Positions 7,858-15,454 of a stretch of DNA of 64,000 bases are shown in pieces; the first letter of the stretch is position 1; the number at the start of each line of letters is the position of its first letter. Location of the stretch: positions 8,928,001-8,992,000 of the forward strand of contig NZ_CP108476.1 of NCBI RefSeq assembly GCF_036226465.1, read 5' to 3'. A program made the translations under genes and the position numbers. The notes beneath the pieces were generated by a model. It had not been told where the DNA came from, searched no databases, and worked only from the letters and a program-made list of their open reading frames with translations. Source of the DNA: Kitasatospora sp. NBC_01250. GTDB lineage: Bacteria > Actinomycetota > Actinomycetes > Streptomycetales > Streptomycetaceae.

Positions 7858-8958
7858 TCACGACCCCGGCTTGAGGACGACCCGGCCCACGAGGTCGGTG
7901 CTGTTCTCCAGCAGCGCGTGTGCCCGGTTGGCCTGGGACAGGGGAAAGCGTGCGGCGATCCGGATGCCGATCAGCCCCCGGGCCAGCAGATCCAGGACTT
8001 CGAGGGCATCGCGATGGCGGGCACCGCGCACACCGACGACCGTCATCTCCAGGCGGGTGAGATCGCTCATCGTGAGCGGCAGGTACCCGCCCGTGCGCTG
8101 GTTGCCGGCCGCCGGACAGACCGTGCCGCCCAACCGCAAGGCGTCGACCGCCAGTCGGAAGAGGTCCGCGTCACCGGTGAAGTCGACGGCGTGGTCGAAC
8201 CCGGTCCCGGCGGTCCAGTCCCGCAGCTCGGCCGCAGCCGCCGCCCGATCGGCGGTGACCACCACGTGGTCCGCGCCCATCTCCTTCAAGAGACCGGCCT
8301 TGTCGGCATGCCGGGTCGTCACGGCGACCCGGGCGCCGGCCATCCGGGCCAGGCGGACGGTGGCTTCCCCCATCCCTCCGGAGGCGCCGCACACCAGCAC
8401 GGTCTCACCGAGCCGCACGCGCAGCCGGTCCAGAACGAGGCGGTGCGAGGTCGCGTACGGCCAGAGCAGCACCGCCGCCTGCTCCAGGTCGACGTGTGCC
8501 GGCAGCGGCAGCCAGAGCCGCTGATCACGCACCAGGTACTGTGCGTACGAGCCGAGACCGGCGTGGCCGGGCACGTCGACTCCGGTCGACAGGTTGCCCA
8601 GGCCCCGGTAGGTCTGCGACGCGTACGGATTCTCCGGGTGCACCACACCGACGACGGGATCCCCCGGCCGGAACCCGGCCACCTCGTCTCCCACCGCCAC
8701 GACGGTGCCCGCGGCCTCGCGGCCGAGTTGCTGGGGCATCGGCAGCGCGCGCCGGCCGGGCAGCCGCTCCCCGGACAGCTGCCCCGAGCGGTACTTCAGG
8801 TCCCAGCCCGAGACCGAGGCGGTGTCGACGGCGACCATGACATCGCGGGGGCCCAGTGGCGGGAGCGGGTAGTCGGCATGGACCAACTGCTCGGGTCCGC
8901 CGTGTTCGAAGACCCGAACCGCCTTCGTGGTGGTGGGCAACTGGCTGTCGGTGGTCAT
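7858..8958 (-). CDS. Medium-chain dehydrogenase/quinone reductase-like oxidoreductase
   Basis: A 366-aa MDR-superfamily protein. The N-terminal GroES-like domain has GREAAGTVVAVGDEV (about 84-98). The Rossmann domain has VLVCGASGGMGEATVRLARM (about 187-206), the AxxGxxG-type loop of NADPH-using quinone-oxidoreductase-like members. There is no structural-zinc cysteine tetrad, so it is of the zinc-less class. Probable reaction: NAD(P)H-dependent reduction of a quinone or an activated alkene; the substrate is unknown. It is followed at 132 bp by the CocE-type hydrolase gene in the same direction, and may belong to the same catabolic cluster. Confidence 0.8.
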   Translation of the reverse strand: MTTDSQLPTTTKAVRVFEHGGPEQLVHADYPLPPLGPRDVMVAVDTASVSGWDLKYRSGQLSGERLPGRRALPMPQQLGREAAGTVVAVGDEVAGFRPGDPVVGVVHPENPYASQTYRGLGNLSTGVDVPGHAGLGSYAQYLVRDQRLWLPLPAHVDLEQAAVLLWPYATSHRLVLDRLRVRLGETVLVCGASGGMGEATVRLARMAGARVAVTTRHADKAGLLKEMGADHVVVTADRAAAAAELRDWTAGTGFDHAVDFTGDADLFRLAVDALRLGGTVCPAAGNQRTGGYLPLTMSDLTRLEMTVVGVRGARHRDALEVLDLLARGLIGIRIAARFPLSQANRAHALLENSTDLVGRVVLKPGS

Positions 8959-9090
8959 GAGCGGGCCTTTCCGATGTTCCGATGGAGGGACCGGCCGGTA
9001 CTCGGCCTGGAGGTTGCTCTGCGCGAGGCGCTCGGCCGCGCCGACCGTGCGGTCGAGCGCCTCGGCAGGTTCAGGGGTCGTTCCGCAGGC

Positions 9091-10704
9091 TCAGGATTCC
9101 TTCGGCGGGATCACCGGCACCAGCAGGTACGAGGGGTACCGGCCGCCGGTGTGCACCGTGTTGGTTCCCGTGAAGGGAGCGCGGTCGACGGGGTTGTTGT
9201 GCCGGAACCGGGTGGGATCGGTGCGGTCGGCGGCCTGGATCACCAGCCCCAGTCGGTGGCCCGCCGCGAAGACCCTGCTGGTGGGCAGGATTTCGACCGC
9301 CGCCTCGACCGGGACCCCGGCCGTCAGTGGGCTGCGGGTGTCGTGGGGGTGCACCGGACGGTAGGGCTTGGACCGGGCCTCGTCGAGCTCGCGGTGCGAG
9401 ACCCGCAGCCAGCCCTTCACCACCGGGCCGCGGTTCCCGACGCCCGACGCGTCCTCGAAGGTCACCTCCTTGCCCTCGGAGTCGATGTCGATCAGCGTCA
9501 CGAACAGGTCCATGTCCTCGGTGTCCGCGCTGACCCACACGTGCAGTGCGGAGGGGCCGGTGAGTTCGACGTCCTCGATGAACGGGGCGGTGAACAGCGT
9601 GACACCGCCTGCGGGCGCCGGATAGTCCACGCGTGCCTCGGTGCCGGGTGCCTCGGCGCCCAGCGCGCCGCGCTCCGCGTCCAGGTACAGGCGGGTCCAG
9701 GCGGTGCGCGCGATCGGCCACTCGGATTCGGCGCGCACGAAGGAGCCGCGCGGGTCACGGATGGTCAGGCGCACCGGCGGCTCGTCCTGCCAGGCCGTTT
9801 CGTCGCCGGCGACGAAACGGTCCAGGAAGCGCTTCTGGTAGAGCCGGCTCTCCTCGGTGTAGAAGGGCGTGAAGTGGTTGCCCTCGTGGATCTCCAGCCA
9901 CTTGTGCTCGGAGCCCGCGCCGAGGTAGCCCTCGACGTTGCCCCGCAGGTGCAGTTGGTAGCTGGTCCAGTTGCCCGACGACAGCACCGGCACGGTGATC
10001 TTCGAGAGGTCGACCTCGCGGGCCAGGTAGTACGTCTTCCGTAACGCGTGCTCGCGGAGTTCGGTCGGCAGCTCGGCGTTGCCCTCCACGGCACGCTGTG
10101 GGTTGGGCGCACCGGCGGGCAGGGCGCTCTGGTTGCCGGTGATCTGACGGGTCCACCACTCGTCGGTGAACTGGTTGCTCAGGATGCCGCCGTGGTGCGA
10201 CCAGTCGCGGTAGATGTCGATCGCGCCCTCCCACGGCACGATCGCGGCCAGGTGCGGCGGCTGCAGCGCCGCGACGTGCCACTGCCCGATGGCGTAGTAG
10301 GAGATGCCCAGCAGCCCCACCTTGCCGGTGCTCCACTCCTGCACCCCGGCCCATTCGATCGCGTCGTAGTAGTCCTCCCATTCGGTGGGCGAGAACAGCG
10401 CCATCCTCCCCTCGGAGTGCCCGGTGCCGCGCTGGTCGACCCGGACCACGGCGTAGCCGCGGGGCACCCACCACTCGGGGTTCGGCGTCTCCCAGGTCAT
10501 CTGGGGTCCGTGCTCGTCGATCAGGTCGTAGGCGTGCGCGTTGAAGTCGGCGAAGTGGATGTCCTTGCCGTACGGGCCGTGCACCATCAGGACCGGATGC
10601 GGGCCCGGCTGCGCCGGACGGAACACGTCGGCGCGCAGCACGGTGCCGTCGCGGGTGGGGACCGGCACGTCCTTCTCGATCGTCATCTGGGCTGCAGCGG
10701 ACAT
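9091..10704 (-). CDS. CocE/NonD family hydrolase (X-Pro dipeptidyl-peptidase S15 type)
   Basis: A 537-aa alpha/beta hydrolase. The start ATG at 10704 is preceded by an ideal GAGGAGG site. The nucleophile is S135 in LLGISYYAIG (G-x-S-Y pattern); the oxyanion-region PYGKD and the later EGNHFTP histidine are present. The C-terminal jelly-roll typical of S15 and cocaine-esterase-like enzymes is visible from about residue 330 (GPSALHVWVSADTEDMDLFV). The enzyme probably hydrolyses an ester or amide xenobiotic. It is divergent from a VOC-enzyme/dehydrogenase/MarR operon, with which it shares the promoter region and probably the regulator. Confidence 0.88.
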   Translation of the reverse strand: MSAAAQMTIEKDVPVPTRDGTVLRADVFRPAQPGPHPVLMVHGPYGKDIHFADFNAHAYDLIDEHGPQMTWETPNPEWWVPRGYAVVRVDQRGTGHSEGRMALFSPTEWEDYYDAIEWAGVQEWSTGKVGLLGISYYAIGQWHVAALQPPHLAAIVPWEGAIDIYRDWSHHGGILSNQFTDEWWTRQITGNQSALPAGAPNPQRAVEGNAELPTELREHALRKTYYLAREVDLSKITVPVLSSGNWTSYQLHLRGNVEGYLGAGSEHKWLEIHEGNHFTPFYTEESRLYQKRFLDRFVAGDETAWQDEPPVRLTIRDPRGSFVRAESEWPIARTAWTRLYLDAERGALGAEAPGTEARVDYPAPAGGVTLFTAPFIEDVELTGPSALHVWVSADTEDMDLFVTLIDIDSEGKEVTFEDASGVGNRGPVVKGWLRVSHRELDEARSKPYRPVHPHDTRSPLTAGVPVEAAVEILPTSRVFAAGHRLGLVIQAADRTDPTRFRHNNPVDRAPFTGTNTVHTGGRYPSYLLVPVIPPKES

Positions 10705-10739
10705 CGGGGCCTCCTCGGTTCTTGCCAGAATATCAACTG

Positions 10740-10756
10740 CTTTATAAAGTACTTTA
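10740..10756. promoter_or_regulatory. Overlapping AT-rich palindromes, probable MarR-family operator
   Basis: CTTTATAAAG (10740-10749) and TAAAGTACTTTA (10745-10756) are perfect overlapping palindromes in an otherwise GC-rich genome. They lie between the divergent starts at 10704 and 10804. MarR proteins bind such AT-rich palindromes, and the last gene of the rightward operon is a MarR protein, so autoregulation with control of both operons is likely. Confidence 0.7.
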
Positions 10757-10803
10757 CATCCAATGGGAGCGCAACGACCGGGAACGCAACGAGGAGAACC
10801 GTC

Positions 10804-11712
10804 GTGACAGGCATCACCCATCTGCGCAGCCTCGACATCGCGGCCACGGACCCCGCCGCGTTGTTGCCCTTCTACGAGCGGACCTGGGGCCTCGAACAGG
10901 TCCCCGACCCGACCGCCCCGGCCGGAGGGATCGCGCTGCGGGCCCGCGGCGCCGAACACCACGTGCTGCGGCTGGTTCCGGGCGCCGGGCGCGCGCTGGA
11001 GCGGATCGCGCTCGGCGCGGCGAGCCCCGCCGACGTCGACGCGATCGCGGCGAAGGTCCGCGCGGCCGGCGCGTTCGTGCTCACCGAGCCCGGGGTGCGG
11101 GCCGACGGCGGCTACACGGTCGAATTCACCGATCCGGAGGGCCGGGTGCTGGAGGTCGGCGCGGGCCTGCCGGAGCACCGCGAGCCCGCGAGCCGGGACT
11201 TCGGCCCGGACCGGCTCAGCCACGTCGTGCTGAACTCGCCGGACCTGGCCGCCGCCAAGGCCTTCTACGTCGACGTGCTGGGCTTCGCGGTCTCCGACAC
11301 CTACGAGAACGACCTGATGGTCTTCCTGCGCTGCAACTCCCAGCACCACTGCGTGGTCCTGGCGCCGGGGGAGTGGGCCACGCTGAACCACGTCGCCTTC
11401 GAGGTCCGCGACACGGACGAGGTGATGCGCTCGCTGGGCCGGATGCGCAAGGCAGGGGTCGACACCATCTGGGGCCCTGGCCGCCACGGCCCGGGCGGAA
11501 ACGTCTTCTGCTACTTCCAGGATCCGGTCGGCAACGTCATCGAGTACACCTCGGACCTGATCGAGGTCGGCCCCGACTGGCAGGCACAGGCCTGGCCGCG
11601 CACCCAGGAGAACGCGGACGTGTGGGGCACCAGCGGCGGCATCACCCCCGGCGTCGCCCGCGCGATGGCCAACCCCCCGATGGCCAACCCCCCGATGGGA
11701 GAGCAGCGATGA
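10804..11712 (+). CDS. VOC-family dioxygenase/glyoxalase-like protein (two-domain)
   Basis: A 302-aa protein read from GTG at 10804, with GAGGAG 9 bp upstream. It has two vicinal-oxygen-chelate modules: an N-terminal ITHLRSLDIAATDP module and a C-terminal RLSHVVLNSPDLAAAKAFYV module. The latter is followed by the metal-site pattern LNHVAFEV and the motif NVFCYFQDPVGNVIEYTSDL, as in extradiol ring-cleavage dioxygenases. It could be a ring-cleaving dioxygenase or a related isomerase; the substrate is unknown. Near the C-terminus a 15-bp tandem repeat encodes MANPPMANPPM. The stop overlaps the next start (ATGA). Confidence 0.8.
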   Translation: MTGITHLRSLDIAATDPAALLPFYERTWGLEQVPDPTAPAGGIALRARGAEHHVLRLVPGAGRALERIALGAASPADVDAIAAKVRAAGAFVLTEPGVRADGGYTVEFTDPEGRVLEVGAGLPEHREPASRDFGPDRLSHVVLNSPDLAAAKAFYVDVLGFAVSDTYENDLMVFLRCNSQHHCVVLAPGEWATLNHVAFEVRDTDEVMRSLGRMRKAGVDTIWGPGRHGPGGNVFCYFQDPVGNVIEYTSDLIEVGPDWQAQAWPRTQENADVWGTSGGITPGVARAMANPPMANPPMGEQR

Positions 11713-12770
11713 AGGCGATCGTGATCGACCGGTTCGGCGCGCCCGAGGTGCTGCGCACCACGCAACTGCCCGACCCCGAGCCCGGCCCCGGCGAGGTGCG
11801 CGTGCGGGTCGGCGCGGCGACGGTCTCCCGCACGAAGGACGTCGCCGCGCGGGCCGGCCGGCCGCCCTTCGCCGAGCAGATCCGCACCTTCCCGCACGTG
11901 TTCGGCACCGAGCACGCCGGCCTCGTCGACGCGGTCGGCGAGGGGGTGGACACCGCCCTGCTCGGCGCCCGGGTCGCGGTCACGTCGGCGCTGACCTGCG
12001 GGCAATGCCGGTACTGCGCGCAGGGCCGCGAGGAGGCGTGCCCCGAGATCCGCCTGCTCGGCATCCACCGCCCCGGGAGCTACGCCGAGTTCACCGTCGT
12101 ACCGGCGGTGAACGTCCAGGTGATCCCGGAGGGGATCACCCTGGCCCAGGCGGCCTCGCTGGCCGTCAACGGCGGCGTCGCCGCGGCGCAGCTGGCCGCG
12201 GGCGGCGCCGGGCCGGACACGACGGTGCTGGTGCTCGGGGCCGGCGGCGCGCTCGGGTCGACCGTCGCGGCGCTGGCCGCCTTCCGCGGCAGTCGGGTGA
12301 TCGCGGTCGTACGGGACCCGGGCCGGCTGGCCGGTCTGCCGCTGACCGCGGCGATCGACTCCGGCACGGACGACCTGGCCGGGCGGCTGCGATCCGCCGC
12401 CGGGGACGACGGAATCGACTGTGTCATCGACAACCTCGGAGTCCCGGCGCTGTGGGACGCCTATCTGCCCGCGCTGGCGCGGGCCACGGTGGTCGTCGTC
12501 TCCGGCGCGATCACCGATGACCCGGTGCCGCTGCGGTTCCGGCAGCTGTACCTGCACAGCCACTCGATCGTCGGCGTGCGCACCGGCAACCGCAAGCATC
12601 GCGATAACCTCTGGGCCGAGGTGTCCGCCGGCTTCCGGCCGCCGGAGAACTTCATCCGACCGACTCCCTGGGACCAGGTCGTCGACGCCCACGCCCGAAT
12701 CGAGGCCGGGCGAGCCGGCGGCCAGATCGTGCTCGAGTTCCCGGGGGTCACCGAAAGGCCGCGCCGATGA
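11709..12770 (+). CDS. Zinc-type alcohol dehydrogenase-like oxidoreductase
   Basis: A 353-aa MDR protein. GTEHAGLVDAVGEGV follows the catalytic-domain start, and the structural-zinc-like cluster CGQCRYCAQGREEAC (about 98-112) retains four cysteines. The Rossmann loop is VLVLGAGGALGSTVA. The catalytic Cys/His pair near residues 36-60 is atypical (RTKDVAARAG in place of CGSD), so the catalytic zinc may be absent. Middle gene of a tightly overlapping operon (ATGA at both ends) with the VOC enzyme and a MarR regulator; probably a later step of the same catabolic route. Confidence 0.8.
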   Translation: MKAIVIDRFGAPEVLRTTQLPDPEPGPGEVRVRVGAATVSRTKDVAARAGRPPFAEQIRTFPHVFGTEHAGLVDAVGEGVDTALLGARVAVTSALTCGQCRYCAQGREEACPEIRLLGIHRPGSYAEFTVVPAVNVQVIPEGITLAQAASLAVNGGVAAAQLAAGGAGPDTTVLVLGAGGALGSTVAALAAFRGSRVIAVVRDPGRLAGLPLTAAIDSGTDDLAGRLRSAAGDDGIDCVIDNLGVPALWDAYLPALARATVVVVSGAITDDPVPLRFRQLYLHSHSIVGVRTGNRKHRDNLWAEVSAGFRPPENFIRPTPWDQVVDAHARIEAGRAGGQIVLEFPGVTERPRR

Positions 12771-13267
12771 CCCAGAGAGGCACCGTGTCCCGCCAAGAAG
12801 CGCACCCCGTCGCACCCCAGTCCCGCATCGCCTTTCTGGTCCGGCTGCTGTCCAACACGCTCAGCCAGCAGGTAGAGCGCGCCCTGAAACCGCTGTCGCT
12901 GACCCAGGCCCAGCTCGCGGCTCTGGCCCAGCTCACCTTCGCCGACGAGGGATGGCTGTCGGGCGCCGAGCTGGGCCGCCGGGCCGGGGTCACGGCGCAG
13001 GCCATGTCCGGCGCGGTCACCGAGCTGGAGCGGCGCGGCCTGGTGCGCCGCAGCCCGCATCCCACCCAGGGGCGCATCCAGCGGGTCCACATCACGGAGG
13101 ACGGAGCGCAACTGCTCGACCGGGCACAGCAGCTGACCGAGCCCGTCGACGCCCGCGCGCTGGCCCTGCTCACCGAATCCGAGCGCGACCAGTTCCGCGG
13201 CCTGCTGCTGCGTGTCATGACCGGCGCCGGGTGCGCGCTCACGGCGGAGGAGCCGCCGGGCGGGTGA
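12767..13267 (+). CDS. MarR family transcriptional regulator
   Basis: A 166-aa protein with the MarR winged helix: LSLTQAQLAALAQLTF, the recognition-helix area LGRRAGVTAQAMSGAVTELE (about 66-85) and the wing GLVRRSPHPTQGRIQRVHIT. It overlaps the dehydrogenase stop by 4 bp. It probably represses its own operon and the divergent CocE-type hydrolase through the palindromes at 10740-10756, released by an aromatic or ester ligand. The ligand is inference. Confidence 0.88.
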   Translation: MTQRGTVSRQEAHPVAPQSRIAFLVRLLSNTLSQQVERALKPLSLTQAQLAALAQLTFADEGWLSGAELGRRAGVTAQAMSGAVTELERRGLVRRSPHPTQGRIQRVHITEDGAQLLDRAQQLTEPVDARALALLTESERDQFRGLLLRVMTGAGCALTAEEPPGG

Positions 13268-13343
13268 GCTCAGCGGGCCGGAGTCCGGCCGGGCGCTGTC
13301 CGGCCATCCGCTGTCCGACCAGTCGCCGGGAAGCGCCCTGGGG

Positions 13344-13801
13344 TCAGCGGCCGATCCTGTCCAACGCGGCGAGATCCTCGTCGGAGAGCGGGACTCCCGC
13401 GCCCGCGATGTTCTCGCGCAGGTGCGCCACCGACGAGGTGCCGGGGATCAGCAGGATGTTCGGCGACCGCTGCAACAGCCAGGCCAGGGCGACCGACATC
13501 GGCGTCGCGTCGAGCCGGTCGGCCATGGCCGTGAGCGCCGAGGACTGCAGCGGGCTGAAGCCACCGAGGGGGAAGAACGGCACGTACGCGATGCCCTGCT
13601 CGGCGAGCTCGTCGATCAGCTCGTCGTCGTGGCGGTGGGCGAGGGTGTACAGGTTCTGCACGCACACGATCGGCGCGATCGCCTGCGCCTCGGCGTGCGT
13701 AGCTCGGCGGCGACCTCGTGGACGGCTCGGCTGTGAGCGAACCGCGCGGCGACCGCGGCGCCCAGGCCCGCTCCGGCGCCCACGATGACCAGTCCTGGCA
13801 T
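13344..13801 (-). pseudogene. Fused remnant: start of a short-chain dehydrogenase joined to the end of an aldo/keto reductase
   Basis: From ATG 13801 the minus strand reads MPGLVIVGAGAGLGAAVAAR, the nucleotide-binding start of an SDR. After about 30 residues it becomes, in another frame, AQAIAPIVCVQNLYTLAHRH, then the C-terminal half of an aldo/keto reductase (AWLLQRSPNILLIPGTSSVA) with a stop at 13344. A deletion joining two genes plus a frameshift explains this. The active-site Tyr/Lys parts of both enzymes are lost, so it should not be functional. Confidence 0.7.
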
Positions 13802-13927
13802 GGGAATCTCCTCCAACTCGATTGGTGTCCGACGCGATGACCGTAGGTCCTCTCATCGGTGTGAGGAACAAGCCCCGCTGCATCGCCGCAGCCGGTGCCT
13901 CTTGAACCCGCTCATCTGACGGATGTT

Positions 13928-13944
13928 CAAACGTCTGATGTTTG
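13928..13944. promoter_or_regulatory. Inverted repeat before the GntR gene, probable autoregulatory operator
   Basis: CAAAC (13928-13932) and GTTTG (13940-13944) form a perfect inverted repeat with a 7-nt spacer, just upstream of the regulator start. Related GATGTT direct repeats flank it. GntR/FadR proteins usually bind short palindromes in their own promoters. Confidence 0.45.
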
Positions 13945-13959
13945 TATATGCTGATCTCC

Positions 13960-14670
13960 ATGAGGAGCATCGGTACACCGCGCAGGACGGCAAGCCTGGC
14001 CTCGCAGCTCGTGGACAGCCTCCGCACGCACATCGAGGCCGGGGGATGGCCGGTGGGAACGCGCATCCCCTCGGAGCAGGCCCTCATGGAGGAGCTCGGG
14101 GTCGGACGCAGCACGCTGCGCGAGGCACTCGGAGCGCTCGCGCACCTGGGGCTGTTGGAAGCCCGGATGGGGGACGGCACCTACGTCCGCGCGTCGAGCG
14201 AACTCCAGTCGGTCATGGTGCGGCGGGCGAGTGCCGCGCAGCGGGACAACGTTCTCGAACTGCGCACCGTCCTGGAGGAGTACGCCTCGGGGGCCGCCGC
14301 ACTGCGGCGCAGCGAGGACCAACTGCACCACCTGAGAGAGCTGTTGGCCGACGCCGACGCGGCCTGCTCCGGCGAGGACGTGTCGGCGGCGATGAGTGTC
14401 GACGCGCTGTTCCACCGGGCCGTCGTCCGGGCCAGCGGGAACGACCTCCTGATCGAGGTGTACGACTACCTCGGCACGGCGCTCGCCGCCGCCCCGGGCG
14501 GCCTGCCCTGGGATGCCGCCGACGCCGAGCAGCACGCGGACCTGCACCGGCGGCTCGTCGACGCGATCGAGGACCAGGACGAGAGCGGCGCCCGAGCCGC
14601 GGCGGCTGCCATCGTCCGGCTCACCCACGACCACGGCGCCCAGGCGCCAGGAGCGGCGGAGGGGGAGTGA
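13960..14670 (+). CDS. GntR family regulator, FadR/FCD subfamily
   Basis: A 236-aa protein. The N-terminal winged helix has the GntR signature WPVGTRIPSEQALMEELGVG and STLREALGALAHLGLLE (about 25-60). The FCD ligand-binding domain follows, with LELRTVLEEYASGAAALR, the metal-binding H of ALFHRAV, and later HRRLVDAIEDQD. I chose ATG 13960; in-frame ATG 13948 and TTG 13942 are alternatives that would overlap the operator. No clear ribosome site is seen. It is divergent from the broken SDR/AKR remnant and may have regulated it; the downstream reductase gene is 785 bp away. Confidence 0.85.
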   Translation: MRSIGTPRRTASLASQLVDSLRTHIEAGGWPVGTRIPSEQALMEELGVGRSTLREALGALAHLGLLEARMGDGTYVRASSELQSVMVRRASAAQRDNVLELRTVLEEYASGAAALRRSEDQLHHLRELLADADAACSGEDVSAAMSVDALFHRAVVRASGNDLLIEVYDYLGTALAAAPGGLPWDAADAEQHADLHRRLVDAIEDQDESGARAAAAAIVRLTHDHGAQAPGAAEGE

Positions 14671-15454
14671 GCCCGCGGTTGGGGCCGACGCCCCGTCAGC
14701 GTCCACCTCCGGGTCCTGACCACCGCCGAACGCCCGGCCTCCCGCGCCGATCGGACGCGCCTGCGCGAGCACCCTCGTCGCGGCGCATCCGCAGGCCAGT
14801 CCGGCCGGCGCCGCTTCCCAGCCTACCGGCCGCCGAGCACGGCCACGGCCGAGCAGGGCGGAGACCGGGTACGGTAGCGGCCGAGCACCGCCGCACCCGA
14901 GCACACCGCAGCACCCGAGCACCGCAGCGGCCTGGCATCGAGCCGGGGCGCTCTGAAAGCCCCCCTCCACTGCTGACGTCCGCAGCGATGTCGCCTGCGG
15001 CCGACCGGGCCTCTCAACGGTCCGGTACCCCACGCCTGCCAGTAGCAGGAATCGGCGCGCCCGCTGCCGGACCCGTGGTCCGGCCGGCCCCTCCGCTGTG
15101 ATCTGCCTGCTTCCCAGGATCGTGATCCCTTCCGCCCCGCGGTGTTCGGTACCGTGCTGGTGCCCGCTCCTCTGACGTACTCTCACGCGCTCTCACGCAC
15201 GATCTGCCCGCGCACCGCCTGCCGGCCGTCAGCGCTCCCCGCGTCGCGGTCAGCGGCGGCACGGCCGCGATCTCTCGAAGACCTCCGCACCGCTGTCCCG
15301 CGTGCTGGTCACGCCCCGCATCGTCCGCCCTCGCGCCTGCGCTGCCTCGGGCCCGGCGGCCTGCGCCCCCACACCTCTTCCCCTGCATGCCCCTGCCCGA
15401 AAAGTGAACATCCCCTACCTGAAAGGGCCTTCGCGCCCGAAGAGAAGAGCACTC
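14671..15454. other. Intergenic region without a recognisable gene
   Basis: A gene-free stretch between the GntR and carboxylic acid reductase genes. It has a run of imperfect CCGAGCAC-type repeats around 14870-14930 and a short CTCTCACGC direct repeat near 15180-15200. A GAAGAGAAGAG stretch before 15455 is the likely ribosome site of the reductase. I see no convincing promoter boxes or coding sequence. Confidence 0.5.
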
